Shown in pieces: positions 46,570 to 56,269 of a stretch of DNA of 64,000 nt. Each line of letters opens with the position of its first letter. Positions within the stretch are counted from its first letter, which is position 1. Source of the DNA: an uncultured Campylobacter sp. (GTDB taxonomy: Bacteria; Campylobacterota; Campylobacteria; Campylobacterales; Campylobacteraceae); assembly GCF_938030145.1 (NCBI RefSeq), contig NZ_CALHGM010000008.1, positions 62,001-126,000 on the forward strand. Reading direction: 5' to 3'. A model generated the notes under the pieces. The model was not told the origin of the DNA. It was given only the letters and a program-made list of their open reading frames with translations, and did not search any database. The position numbers were made by a program, and so were the translations under genes.

Positions 46570-47688
46570 TCATAAAATTTCAAGAAATTCTTTAAAGATA
46601 TATTTGCTCTCGGTAGGCCCTGCGCTGGCTTCCGGGTGGTGCTGCACCGAAAATACGGGGTATTCCCTGTAGCGCACGCCCTCGATCGTGCCGTCGAAAA
46701 GATTTCGATGCGTGATCTCGCAGATCTGCGCGATCGTTTCGGGGACGTTGTAGTTGTGGTTTTGCGCGGTGATCTCGATCGATTTGGTGCGCAGGTTTTG
46801 CACGGGGTGGTTTGCGCCGTGCTGGCCGAATTTCAGCTTGTAGGTCTCATATCCCATCGCGTTGCTTAGTAGCTGATGACCCAGGCAAATTCCAAAAATC
46901 GGCACGCGCGCTTCGACCATCTTTTTGATCTGCGCGATCTCCTCTTTAAGCATGCGAGGCTCGCCCGGGCCGTTTGATAAAAACACGCCGTCGATCTGCC
47001 CCTCTTTAAGCTTAGCAATCAGGCTTTCCGCTTTAACGTCGTGCGGAAAAACCTCGACGCCGAGCCCCAAATCGCAAAGCTCGTTTAGGATGTTTCGCTT
47101 GACGCCGTAATCGATCACGGCTATCTTTTTGCCGCAGCTTGCGGGCTGAGCGTAGCTTCCGCGCGCGGCGTCCCAACGACCCGATGTGTGCTTGTACGGC
47201 GCCTTCGTGCTTACGATGCTTACGTAGTTGATCTCCTCTATGCGCGCAGATTCGCTAAGCGCCTTTTTAAGAGCCGCCTTATCGCTGATCTCGGTAGAGA
47301 CGAAGGCGCGCAAGCTGCCCTCGTCGCGCAGCATTTTGGTTAAAAATCTAGTGTCAATGTCGTAAACGCCGAATTTTCCATTTTGAAGAAAATAATCCTC
47401 CAAGCTCATCTGCGAGCGGAAATTTGAAGGCTCGTTGTTAAAATTTCTTACGAAAATTCCGCTGGCGTGGATTTTAGAGCTTTCTTTGTCGTTTTCGTTG
47501 ATCCCTACGATGCCGATTTCGGGCATCGTAAAGATGATGAACTGCCCCGCGTAGCTCGGATCTGAGATGATCTCTTCATAGCCGGTGGCGGAGGTGTTAA
47601 ACACGAGCTCGCCGAATGCGCTACCGCCCTTGCCGAACGCCTTGGCTTGCAGATAGATGCCGTTTTCTATGTAGATATATGCGTTCAT
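46570..47688 (-). CDS. carA: carbamoyl-phosphate synthase small subunit
   Basis: A 372-residue glutamine amidotransferase: nucleophile C268 in FGICLGHQLL, H351 and E353 in QHHPEASAGP, and GPGEPRM. It passes ammonia to CarB for arginine and pyrimidine synthesis; carB is not in the window. Its start overlaps the stop of the DUF507 gene by 1 bp. Confidence 0.96.
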   Translation of the reverse strand: MNAYIYIENGIYLQAKAFGKGGSAFGELVFNTSATGYEEIISDPSYAGQFIIFTMPEIGIVGINENDKESSKIHASGIFVRNFNNEPSNFRSQMSLEDYFLQNGKFGVYDIDTRFLTKMLRDEGSLRAFVSTEISDKAALKKALSESARIEEINYVSIVSTKAPYKHTSGRWDAARGSYAQPASCGKKIAVIDYGVKRNILNELCDLGLGVEVFPHDVKAESLIAKLKEGQIDGVFLSNGPGEPRMLKEEIAQIKKMVEARVPIFGICLGHQLLSNAMGYETYKLKFGQHGANHPVQNLRTKSIEITAQNHNYNVPETIAQICEITHRNLFDGTIEGVRYREYPVFSVQHHPEASAGPTESKYIFKEFLEIL

Positions 47689-48239
47689 TACAGCATGCCC
47701 CGTTTTCTTAGCTCCTCTTCGTAGAGCTTTTCAAACACCAGCTCGTATTCTTCGGTGCCGGGGATCAATTTTTGCTTGTAGCCATCGATCTTTTCATAGA
47801 CCGCATCCTCAATCTTTTGATAATTTTTAAGATATTCGTCGATCGCGTTATAAATTATCGTTTTTAGCCTGTTTTCCGAGACTTTGTAATCGATCAAATT
47901 TTTCTTCCAAACGGTTTCTAAAATTTTATGCGATATGGTGCCGTAGCGATCCTCGAAATTTAGCTCAAAATTCTCGTCGTTTGCGATGTGGCGTTTGATG
48001 AGCCAAAACATATCTTTTTTATTCACGCTCATCTCATCTAGCTCGCTTATGCGCTCATCTATCAGCTCGTTTGCGCGCTCGTCTATCGCTCTTTCTTTTT
48101 GCAGATCGGCTCTTATGATCTCGTCCGCTTCCTTGGCGACGGGCTCTATGCCCGCACTAAGCGTAACGCAGCCCGAGTTTAGCAGATCTAGCGCTATTTT
48201 ATGCGCGATATATGGCACGTGTGGTAGTCGTATTCGCAT
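47688..48239 (-). CDS. DUF507 family protein
   Basis: A 183-residue cytoplasmic protein with long charged helices, for example ERANELIDERISELDEM, and a C-terminal FEKLYEEELRKRGML. It matches the DUF507 family found in Campylobacterota and some other groups, of unknown function. It overlaps carA by 1 bp and lies 75 bp after purA, so it is probably translated with carA. Confidence 0.8.
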   Translation of the reverse strand: MRIRLPHVPYIAHKIALDLLNSGCVTLSAGIEPVAKEADEIIRADLQKERAIDERANELIDERISELDEMSVNKKDMFWLIKRHIANDENFELNFEDRYGTISHKILETVWKKNLIDYKVSENRLKTIIYNAIDEYLKNYQKIEDAVYEKIDGYKQKLIPGTEEYELVFEKLYEEELRKRGML

Positions 48240-48288
48240 GATCGTTCCTTTAAATTCAGTTCTATGAGCGGTCTCGCCGCCCGCAACG

Positions 48289-48310
48289 GGTGAAATTTTA
48301 AAATTTCACC
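48289..48310. repeat. perfect 22-bp palindrome between purA and the DUF507 gene
   Basis: GGTGAAATTTT is followed directly by its exact reverse complement, giving a fully symmetric 22-bp site. It lies 5 bp beyond the purA stop and may serve as a terminator hairpin or a protein-binding site. Palindromes of the same core (AAATTTTAAAATTT) recur in other spacers. Confidence 0.7.
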
Positions 48311-48314
48311 GGGT

Positions 48315-49565
48315 TTATAAAATTATCGTGTCGCTTCTTTCGGGACTGGTAGAGATAAAGCCCACCTTCGCGCCGCTTAGCTCCTCTATTTTGCGGATAT
48401 AATTTTGCGCGTTTTGCGGCAGATCCTCAAATTTTGAAATTCCCTTGACGCTGTCCCAGCCCGGCATCTGCTCATAAACCGGCTCGGCAGCTTCCAAATC
48501 GATCGGAAAATAATCGATCTCCTCGCCCTTGTAGCGATACGCGCGGCAAATTTTAATGCTCTCAAAGCCGTCTAGGACGTCAAGCTTCATAAGCGCGAGC
48601 TTGTCGATGCCGCTAAGGCGCACGGCGTATTTCGTAGCTACTCCGTCGAACCAGCCGCAGCGGCGCGCCCGTCCCGTCGTGGTGCCGTACTCTTTGCCGA
48701 TCTCGCGCATCGCCTCGCCTTGCGGGCCCTTATCCTCGGTAGGAAACGCGCCGTTGCCCACGCGAGTGGTGTAGGCTTTTAAAATTCCCATTACCGTGCC
48801 GATATCTTTCGGAGCGAGCCCGAGCCCGCTGCAAGCTCCGCCCGCGATAGTCGTCGAGCTCGTGACATAAGGATAAGTGCCGTGATCGATATCAAGCAGG
48901 CTTCCTTGCGCACCCTCTACGAGCACGCGCTTGTCGTAATCAAGCGCCTTCCACAACATGTGCGTGGTATCGGCGATGTATGGCTCGAGCGCGCTTTTAT
49001 AGCGCTTTAGCTCATCGTAAATTTCAAGCTTGCTAGGAATTTTAACCCCAGCTTTTTCAAAAACGCTCTCATGCGAAGCAAAATCGCGCGATAGCGCCTC
49101 GGCAAGCCTTTCAGGCTCTAAAAGCTCCACTACGCGGTGTCCCGTGCGCGCGATCTTATCAGCATACGCAGGTCCTATGCCCTTGCCGGTAGTGCCGATC
49201 GCAAGCTCGCCCTTGCTCTTTTCGCGTGCCTGATCGATCAGTGAGTGATACTGTAAATTTAAAAACGCTTTCTCGCTTATGAAAAATCTGCCCTTTAAAT
49301 TTTCAAACTGCGCCATCTCGGTAATCAGCACATCGGGGTTGATGACGACGCCGTTTCCGATGATGTTGATGATATTTTTATGAAGCACGCCGCTAGGCAC
49401 CAGATGCAGCGCAAATTTCTCGCCGTTTATGACGATGGTGTGGCCTGCGTTGTGCCCGCCGCTGCTGCGGCATACGAAATCATAATTCGCGCTTATCATA
49501 TCTACGATCTTACCCTTGCCCTCATCGCCCCACTGGGCGCCGATTACTACGTCAACTTTGCTCAT
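48315..49565 (-). CDS. purA: adenylosuccinate synthetase
   Basis: A 416-residue enzyme with the nucleotide-binding GDEGKGK motif near residue 12, GHNAGHT (40-46 region), and GTTGKGIGPAYADK. It makes adenylosuccinate from IMP and aspartate. Its ATG overlaps the hisZ stop codon by 4 bp. Confidence 0.97.
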   Translation of the reverse strand: MSKVDVVIGAQWGDEGKGKIVDMISANYDFVCRSSGGHNAGHTIVINGEKFALHLVPSGVLHKNIINIIGNGVVINPDVLITEMAQFENLKGRFFISEKAFLNLQYHSLIDQAREKSKGELAIGTTGKGIGPAYADKIARTGHRVVELLEPERLAEALSRDFASHESVFEKAGVKIPSKLEIYDELKRYKSALEPYIADTTHMLWKALDYDKRVLVEGAQGSLLDIDHGTYPYVTSSTTIAGGACSGLGLAPKDIGTVMGILKAYTTRVGNGAFPTEDKGPQGEAMREIGKEYGTTTGRARRCGWFDGVATKYAVRLSGIDKLALMKLDVLDGFESIKICRAYRYKGEEIDYFPIDLEAAEPVYEQMPGWDSVKGISKFEDLPQNAQNYIRKIEELSGAKVGFISTSPERSDTIIL

Positions 49566-50425
49566 TTTTCATCCTTTTGCATAATTTTTTCTATCAAAGC
49601 ATCCACTAACAGCGCAAAGCCGCTGGATTTTAGCCCGTCAATCTCGTAATTTCCGCCGTTGCAATACACCGCGCCCGCATCTAAAAATCTAAAAAATAGC
49701 GCGTCGTAATAGCGCATTTTAGAGTAGTACAGCAGCGAAACGCAGATGCGCTCGTAATCCACTCCCAGGCTTAAAATTTCATCTAGGCACGGCACGAGCT
49801 CTTCAGGCACCTGCGCGCACAGAGCCCGCACGTCCTTTAGCGACGTGGCGCGAGCCGTAGCATCCAGCCAAGGCAAATTTTGCTCAAGCAGCGTCTCAAT
49901 CTTGCCTTTTTCAAAAATTTCAAGCGGCAGGTTTAAAATTTCGCAAATTTTTTTCGGAATTTCGATATTGCTTAGCTGAAGCGCGGGCATAAGATCAAAT
50001 TCTTTAAAAAATTCCTGCGCGATTTTAATCGCAAGAGGCAAATTTTTCTCCCCGATCAGCTCCGCGCCGATCTGATAAAACTCGTCGCTTGGGTATTTGA
50101 AGGTCGGCTGAACGTAAAATAGCCGCCTTAGCTTATCGTCTTTCAGCCGCTTGCGCACGATACGCACGACGTCCACGGTGCTGTCTGCGCGAAGCGCGAG
50201 CTCGTGGTTCGTGGGATCGGAGAGCTTAAGAAGCTTTTGCGGCGCGACGCTTAGGTGCTGATGATATGAAAAATATGGCGTTAAAATTTCGCTAAAGCCG
50301 TTTTTGGCGAGGATTTCGCTCGCTTTATTTTCCAGCTTGCGCTTGAGCTGCGCGCTCTTTCCGAAATAAAGCCTCGAGCCGTTAGGTATCTCGTGATCGA
50401 AATCGGCGCTAACGCTATCTATCAT
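49562..50425 (-). CDS. hisZ: HisZ-like class II synthetase paralogue
   Basis: A 287-residue protein resembling the HisRS catalytic core without an anticodon-binding domain, like HisZ, the regulatory subunit of short-form ATP phosphoribosyltransferase. ILTPYFSYHQ, LRADSTVDVVRIVRKRL and FQIGAELIGEKNLP-like segments are visible. In C. jejuni HisG is of the long form and does not need HisZ, so the role here is open. It overlaps purA and the GGDEF/EAL gene by 4 bp each. Confidence 0.75.
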   Translation of the reverse strand: MIDSVSADFDHEIPNGSRLYFGKSAQLKRKLENKASEILAKNGFSEILTPYFSYHQHLSVAPQKLLKLSDPTNHELALRADSTVDVVRIVRKRLKDDKLRRLFYVQPTFKYPSDEFYQIGAELIGEKNLPLAIKIAQEFFKEFDLMPALQLSNIEIPKKICEILNLPLEIFEKGKIETLLEQNLPWLDATARATSLKDVRALCAQVPEELVPCLDEILSLGVDYERICVSLLYYSKMRYYDALFFRFLDAGAVYCNGGNYEIDGLKSSGFALLVDALIEKIMQKDEK

Positions 50426-53400
50426 GCTGCCTCCAAATCGCTTATGAACTGATCCAGCCGCGTTTTAAAGCTCTGAATGAAGCTTGCCAAAACGCGGTAA
50501 TCAAGCGAAAGAATATCTAAAATTTGCTTACGTATTTCTGTATTTAGCGCAAATTTTTCGCTGCCGGCGTTTTGAGTTTTGTTTAAAATTTCGCGGAATT
50601 TCGCTCTAAAGCTTTCAAATTCTCCCGGGCTAAGCTCGCCCGTTTGACCGCGCGTGATGAAGCTTAAAGCAAGCTCTTTGTAATCAAGCGCGTTTAAGAA
50701 GCTGATAAACTCATCTTTATCGATGGCTGCGAGCTTCGGCGTGTCTTTAAAGCGCGCGATAAAGGCGTCTATCTCTTTGCGATCCAGAGCCTTGGCGATA
50801 AAATTTCCCTGCAGATAGTTAAATTTCAAATTATTTAAAAGCCGCAGCGACAGCGCGTTTTCGACCCCTTGAGCGCCGAGAGCGAATCCAAACTCCCGCT
50901 TTAGCTTACCCGTGATCTCCACCATCGCGCGGATAGCATTTTTTTTCTTGCCTATGTCAAGACAGAGCTCGCGGTCGATTTTAACGATATCAAAAGGCTG
51001 GGCATTCAGGAATGGGATATTATTTTTATTTGCGCTATTAAGAGCAAATTTAACCCCAAGATCTGCATAACGCCCACGCGCAGGGGCGAATTCCTTAAAA
51101 TTTTGCTCGCTAAAATCGGTTATCTCAAACATCAACTCGCCTTTTGCATTAGCTCTGTCTCGCAAGCTATGAGCTACGAAATCGTAAAATTCGTCGTTTG
51201 TAAGCACGGCTAAACTTACGTTTATGGAGCAGTTTGCGCCCGTTTGAGCGTTAAATTCCATCATCTTTGAAAACGCAAATTTTGAGATCGGCAACTCAAA
51301 TCGAGGCTCGCTTAATATCTGCGCAAAATCCTGCGGGGCAAGAATTCCGCGCTTTCCGCGATCCCAGCGTAAAAGCAGCTCATATCCATAAATCTGCGCG
51401 CCGCTAATGATCGGCTGATAGAGCACGAAAAACTCCCCCTCTTCGATCGCTGCAGCAATCCCTTCCTCGCTAGGTTCGTCTGCTTCGGCGCGCTCAAAGA
51501 TGCAGTAGCGGTTTTTGCCGCTCGTTTTGGCGCGATACATCGCTCTATCGGCGCGCGATAAAAGTCCTGGAAAATCGATCTTTTCGCTGCCGTCGTAAAA
51601 CGCCGCGCCTACGCTGATGCTCGCGCTAATCTCATTGCCTTTAAGATTAAATTTCATCTTTGAAATTCCAAGCAGACGATCTAATAGCACATGCGCGGCA
51701 TCCTTGCTTTGCAGATCGCCGATGATGGCGCCGAACTCATCGCCGCCGAGGCGCGCCAAGATATCGCCTTTACGCAGTAGCCCACTCATCGCCTTTGAGA
51801 TAGCCTGCAAAAACATATCGCCGACCTCGTGCCCGTAGGTGTCGTTGATCGCCTTAAAGCCGTCAAAATCGATGAAAAGCACCGCCATAAGCTTAGAATT
51901 TTCGCCCGAGTTTGCGGTAAATCTCTGCGCAGCCTTCATAAAATACACTCTATTCGGAAGCCCGGTAAGCGCGTCGTGATGGGCGATCTTGGCTAGCTCG
52001 CTCTCTTTTTGCTTAATCTGCGAAATTTCGGTAAACATCAAGATGAAATTTGAAGTAAGCGAAAAATCATCCTTTATCGCAATTGCCGTAAATAGCGCAG
52101 GAAAGGTGCCACCACCTCTTTTTAGTCCGTAAATTTCATCTTTATAGGAGGTCTGTTTGCCGACGAGATTTTTTCTAATCCTCTCCATCACGTCTGCCCC
52201 GCCCTCTGTAGGAGCGAAGAAATTTGGAATTTTGCCGATGGTTTGGCTTTCGCTATAGCCGGTGATTTCATAAAAGGCGTTATTAGCGCGCAGCACGCGA
52301 CCGCTCTCATCTGTGATTAAGATCGCCTCTAGCGAGCGCGAAAAGACGTTGGCGTTTAAATTTAACTCCAGCTCCGTCTGCTTGCGCGAGCTAATATCTT
52401 CGAGCGTAGTTTTTACAAGGCGAGAGCGAGAGCCGTGCTTTTCAGTGACGTAGCCTTGCATACTAATCCAAGTATAGGCATTAGCGGCATTTCGCAGACG
52501 AAATTCGCAGCTAAAATCGCTCCTAAGCCCGGCGGTGCATTCGCGGATCATTTTATTGAAATTCTCTAAATCCGCGAAGTAAATTTCATAACTAAACTCC
52601 CCAAAGCTCATCGCAGTATTTAACCTTTTGCCGCGATATTTTAAAATTTTAAAGTAATTTTTATCAAACGACAGCGTCTGTGCGTCAAGATCGATTAAGC
52701 AGGTACAAAAATTCCTAGTCTCGATTACGGTGCGGTAAAAGTCCAAATCCTCCTGCAAGCCGCGGATCGCCTTAACATCGTCGTCGATATTTTGAAAATA
52801 AAACGCAGCCCTGGCGGCGGACTTTTTGACATAGATGCTCACTTCGTAGCTATAGCGGATATTATCATTATGGCGAATTTTATAGCTTTGAGAAAAGCTT
52901 AGCTCTTCTGAAGGCATATCGGCTAAGCGGTTTAAAATTTCATTTTTAGCCTCATTCGCATCTTTTTCATCCAGCAAATCCCATAGCCTTATCTCGCCGC
53001 TTAAAAACTGCGCCGCTTCGTAGCCCCAAAGCTCTTTTATATTTTTATTCGCATCTACGATCTTGCCCGAAGTGTAGTCAAACACGAGCGTAACGATAGG
53101 CGCGTGATTTAAATACTCATATTTTTGCTTAGTTTCATCATAAAATCTGCGATATTTTGACGCGTCAAGCACCACAAAAAGGGTTGAGATTTTACTTCCG
53201 TCGCGGATATAAGATTTTTTTACATAAAGGTCTTTGACGCCATTTTTGGTCTCTTGGCGGGTTACGACATAGTTTTCTTTGACATAGTTTGCGCGCTGGG
53301 TTTGATAGGCGTGATCGTAAAACGAGCCTGCTTGCAGCGCGAATATATTCCGTCCTACGACGTCATCGCCGTAAAGCTCGCGTGCGCCGTTGCTAGCGCT

Positions 53401-54489
53401 TTCGATCGTGCCTGCGACGTTATCGATGCTAAGCACTGAAAGGGAGCTGTATTTTAGCGCATCTTTAAAGCTGAGGCTAAAATCTCCGTGGCGCAAATTA
53501 GACTTCAAGACCTCGTCTATGGATTTAGAAATTTCTAAGACAGAGTTCAGCGGACTTAGCGCTTCTATATCGCGAATTTTGGAGTGGTAATCCCCTTGGC
53601 GCAGAGCGTTTTGAACTGCCGCAAGCGGAATAAAAACGCGCTTTTTTAAAAACGTAAAATTTGAAATTAGAAGGATTAAATAAGCTAAAATAGCCGCCGC
53701 TAGCGCTACGACGATAAAATCGTCCGCGCCTAAAAAATAGCCGGCTCGTTCGCGAGCCATTACGAAATTATCCCCAAATTTCGCAAGATATGCAAAGCTT
53801 AGCCCAGATTCGTCTTCAAAGCTTACCACTTCGCCTAGGCGCGAAAAATCAAAATCCTGCCCTAATATATCGGTTACGCTGCCAGGAGCGTTAAAAAATT
53901 TACCTTCGGCGTTAAAGACCAAAATATCTCCCAGCGAAGAGAGCCTGGCAATCGGCCTAGCGGTGTTGGCAAAACCTAGCAGATATGAATCAGCGTTTAC
54001 GCGCTTGATTAAAAAATACCGCCACGCCCCATCCATCATCATATAGCGCGATACCCATTCATCCTTTTTTAGCTCGCTTGCGATATCCGCAAGCCGTATC
54101 TCGCCAAGATCCGAAATACGCACATCTGATGAAAAATGCGCCAAGCTCTCCTGCTCCGCGCCGCGGGCGCGCAGATAAAAAATAGCGTCAAATCTATGAG
54201 AAGATTTTACGACATTGCGGATCAAATCCGCGTAAAGCTCGCTTTGCGCAGCTTCGTGCCTTGCGTCTAAAGAAAGGATAGTTTCTTTTAGAATTTCAAG
54301 CTCGCTAAAAAGCGACTCGTCGGTATTTTTAAGTAAAGTAATCGCCGTGCGCGTCCGCAAATCAAGCTGCGTAGCGATCCTAGTGCGCAAAAAGCTAATC
54401 TCGCAAACTACTACAAGCGTAAGCAGCGCAGCGCCTAGAATCAAGGCGGCGTTAAATCTTTCGGTAACGAAGTCTTTTTTGTTTTTCAT
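50422..54489 (-). CDS. membrane GGDEF/EAL protein with PAS domains; EAL degenerate
   Basis: A 1355-residue sensor. Membrane helices lie near residues 12-30 and 258-280, with a periplasmic sensor between. Several PAS-like domains follow, the clearest containing LNANVFSRSLEAILITDESGRVLRANNAFYEITGYSE. The GGDEF domain is intact (RLGGDEFGAII, about residue 912-922). In the EAL domain, ELLLRW replaces EALLRW, the DDFG motif is replaced by NSANK, and EGVE is QGVE, so diguanylate cyclase activity is likely but phosphodiesterase activity is not. ATG at 54489 is chosen; hisZ follows with 4-bp overlap. Confidence 0.85.
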   Translation of the reverse strand: MKNKKDFVTERFNAALILGAALLTLVVVCEISFLRTRIATQLDLRTRTAITLLKNTDESLFSELEILKETILSLDARHEAAQSELYADLIRNVVKSSHRFDAIFYLRARGAEQESLAHFSSDVRISDLGEIRLADIASELKKDEWVSRYMMMDGAWRYFLIKRVNADSYLLGFANTARPIARLSSLGDILVFNAEGKFFNAPGSVTDILGQDFDFSRLGEVVSFEDESGLSFAYLAKFGDNFVMARERAGYFLGADDFIVVALAAAILAYLILLISNFTFLKKRVFIPLAAVQNALRQGDYHSKIRDIEALSPLNSVLEISKSIDEVLKSNLRHGDFSLSFKDALKYSSLSVLSIDNVAGTIESASNGARELYGDDVVGRNIFALQAGSFYDHAYQTQRANYVKENYVVTRQETKNGVKDLYVKKSYIRDGSKISTLFVVLDASKYRRFYDETKQKYEYLNHAPIVTLVFDYTSGKIVDANKNIKELWGYEAAQFLSGEIRLWDLLDEKDANEAKNEILNRLADMPSEELSFSQSYKIRHNDNIRYSYEVSIYVKKSAARAAFYFQNIDDDVKAIRGLQEDLDFYRTVIETRNFCTCLIDLDAQTLSFDKNYFKILKYRGKRLNTAMSFGEFSYEIYFADLENFNKMIRECTAGLRSDFSCEFRLRNAANAYTWISMQGYVTEKHGSRSRLVKTTLEDISSRKQTELELNLNANVFSRSLEAILITDESGRVLRANNAFYEITGYSESQTIGKIPNFFAPTEGGADVMERIRKNLVGKQTSYKDEIYGLKRGGGTFPALFTAIAIKDDFSLTSNFILMFTEISQIKQKESELAKIAHHDALTGLPNRVYFMKAAQRFTANSGENSKLMAVLFIDFDGFKAINDTYGHEVGDMFLQAISKAMSGLLRKGDILARLGGDEFGAIIGDLQSKDAAHVLLDRLLGISKMKFNLKGNEISASISVGAAFYDGSEKIDFPGLLSRADRAMYRAKTSGKNRYCIFERAEADEPSEEGIAAAIEEGEFFVLYQPIISGAQIYGYELLLRWDRGKRGILAPQDFAQILSEPRFELPISKFAFSKMMEFNAQTGANCSINVSLAVLTNDEFYDFVAHSLRDRANAKGELMFEITDFSEQNFKEFAPARGRYADLGVKFALNSANKNNIPFLNAQPFDIVKIDRELCLDIGKKKNAIRAMVEITGKLKREFGFALGAQGVENALSLRLLNNLKFNYLQGNFIAKALDRKEIDAFIARFKDTPKLAAIDKDEFISFLNALDYKELALSFITRGQTGELSPGEFESFRAKFREILNKTQNAGSEKFALNTEIRKQILDILSLDYRVLASFIQSFKTRLDQFISDLEAA

Positions 54490-54540
54490 GCCAAATTCCA
54501 AATTTTGCAGGATTTTAGCAAATTTCGTTTTAAAGCCTAT

Positions 54541-55230
54541 TTAAGCTTTGATTTTTGCTCCGCGCGCGCCCAAAAAATGCATAATCAAAAGCACTGCAAA
54601 GCTAAAAATAAGCATCAGCGCCGAATATGCGTGAGCCTGCGCAAAATCCAGCGTCTCAGTCGCTTCATAAATCGCAATGGAGGCAACCTTGGTCTGCTCG
54701 CTTACGCTGCCGCCGATCATTAGCACGACGCCAAACTCGCCCATCGTGTGCGCGAAACAGATCACTAGCGCGCTAAGCAGGGAATGTCGAATCGCGGGCA
54801 ACGCGACGCGAAAAAGCTTGGAAAAATAGCTCTTATCCAGCGAATCGCACGCCCAAAAAAGCGAGCGCGGAAGCGAGCGAAAGCCCGAAACTAGCGGCGA
54901 AAACATAAACGGCAGCGAGTAGATACAGCTCGCGATCACGAGCCCGCTGAAATTAAATACGAGCCGAAGCCCGAAGTGTTTGTCAAAAAACTCCCCTAGC
55001 ACCGAATACGGCGATAGAAAAACGAGCAGGTAAAACCCTAGCACCGATGGCGGAAGCACGAGCGGAAGCGAGATAATCGATTCGATCACGCTTTTGCCGC
55101 GAAAATTTTTTCTCGCCATAAAAAACGCGAGCGGCACGCAGATGATAAACAACGCAAATGTCGTTAAGCTCGCAAGCTTTAAGGAGACGAGAAACGGCGT
55201 GTAATCGAGCCCCTTTAGAATTTCAAACAT
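54541..55230 (-). CDS. modB: molybdate ABC transporter permease
   Basis: A 229-residue permease with about five membrane segments (about 14-34, 47-69, 87-107, 137-157, 196-218) and the EAA loop around FWACDSLDKSYFSKLFRVALPAIRHSLLSALVICFAHTMGEFGV. It is ModB by similarity and by the neighbouring ModC, ModA. It is separated from modC by a gene-free 1.04-kb gap, which is unusual. Confidence 0.9.
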   Translation of the reverse strand: MFEILKGLDYTPFLVSLKLASLTTFALFIICVPLAFFMARKNFRGKSVIESIISLPLVLPPSVLGFYLLVFLSPYSVLGEFFDKHFGLRLVFNFSGLVIASCIYSLPFMFSPLVSGFRSLPRSLFWACDSLDKSYFSKLFRVALPAIRHSLLSALVICFAHTMGEFGVVLMIGGSVSEQTKVASIAIYEATETLDFAQAHAYSALMLIFSFAVLLIMHFLGARGAKIKA

Positions 55231-56269
55231 TTATCCTCCGAGCCGAGCCGCTGGGCCCAAACTATAAAATTTTAAAAGCCTAGCTCTGCTTTAAAATTTA
55301 GAGGCAAAGCTGGATAGAATTTACGCAAACCTCATAGTCATAAGGCTTTGCAAAATGAAATTTTAAAAATTTCTGCGCAGACCTAGCTGCACAAGAGCTT
55401 TAGCGAAATGAAATTTTAAAATTTCGCGCAAGCTAAAGCGAACGGAATTTTATAAATTGCTTAGCTAACAAATTCCTTCAAGCGTTCAAATCCTGCTGAA
55501 CCTTTAAGCTCTACCAAGCTGGCAAATTTTTAAGACCACGAATTTTGCCTAGCCAAATTTCAAAAAGCTTCAATAGGCTTGAAAACTTGAGCGGGCAGGA
55601 TTCATCTGAGCGCAAATTTCACGCAAGATAGGCTAAACGACGCCCTCCGAACGACCTAGCGAAATTTCATTGAGTCCGACAAGACGAAATTAAAATTTCG
55701 CATAAATCTAAAAAACCGGGTTAATGAAAACCTGTCATAGCTCATTAAGCGAGTTTAACGCGCAAGCTTCGAGCCGTTAGAGCTTTTCAAATTTCAAAGC
55801 CACAAAATTCGGGCAAAATTCCAAATCTAAAAATTTTAAGTTTTTGCGAAGCTTTACATTAAATTTTTACCAAGATCGCATGATAGAATTCGCGTAACTC
55901 CTGCCAAAAAAGTAAGTCAAAAGTCGCTAAATTTAAAGATAAACCCACCACGCTAATTAATAAATTCAAAGGAGAAATTTAACGATGCCTGTCTGCGCAA
56001 AATCTAAAATTTAAAGCTTAATTTCCCCACGCTATCTAGGCTCGCATTGCAATTTTGCTCTAGCCTGCGTTTAAATTTTGTGTTTCATGAAAATCTAAGC
56101 GCGATGCGAATGAAATTTTAAAACATCCCCGTATTTTACGGACAAATCTAGCTAAAATTTTGCAAAATTCCTCTTCTAAATTCTACGTAAAATTCCATAA
56201 GAGTCTACATTTAAATCTCTAATCCAGTTGAAATTTCTCACCCAGGCGCGCCCAAGCTTGCCTGCAAGT
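55231..56269. other. gene-free gap between modC and modB, 1.04 kb
   Basis: No supported gene. It contains an imperfect hairpin at 55397-55439 (arms GCTTTAGC/GCTAAAGC around GAAATTTTAAAATTTC), several further AAATTTT words, and one 9-codon plus-strand frame at about 55984 with AAAGGAG upstream, which I do not count as a gene. Confidence 0.5.
55397..55439. repeat. imperfect hairpin in the modC-modB gap
   Basis: Arms GCTTTAGC (55397-55404) and GCTAAAGC (55432-55439) surround a 16-bp palindrome (55410-55425). The arms and the inner palindrome can stack into a long cruciform or RNA hairpin. Confidence 0.55.

Noticed and set aside
55984..56013. A 9-codon frame with a good ribosome binding site
   Set aside because: Too short and without a partner gene on the plus strand; chance AAAGGAG in AT-rich DNA is likely.
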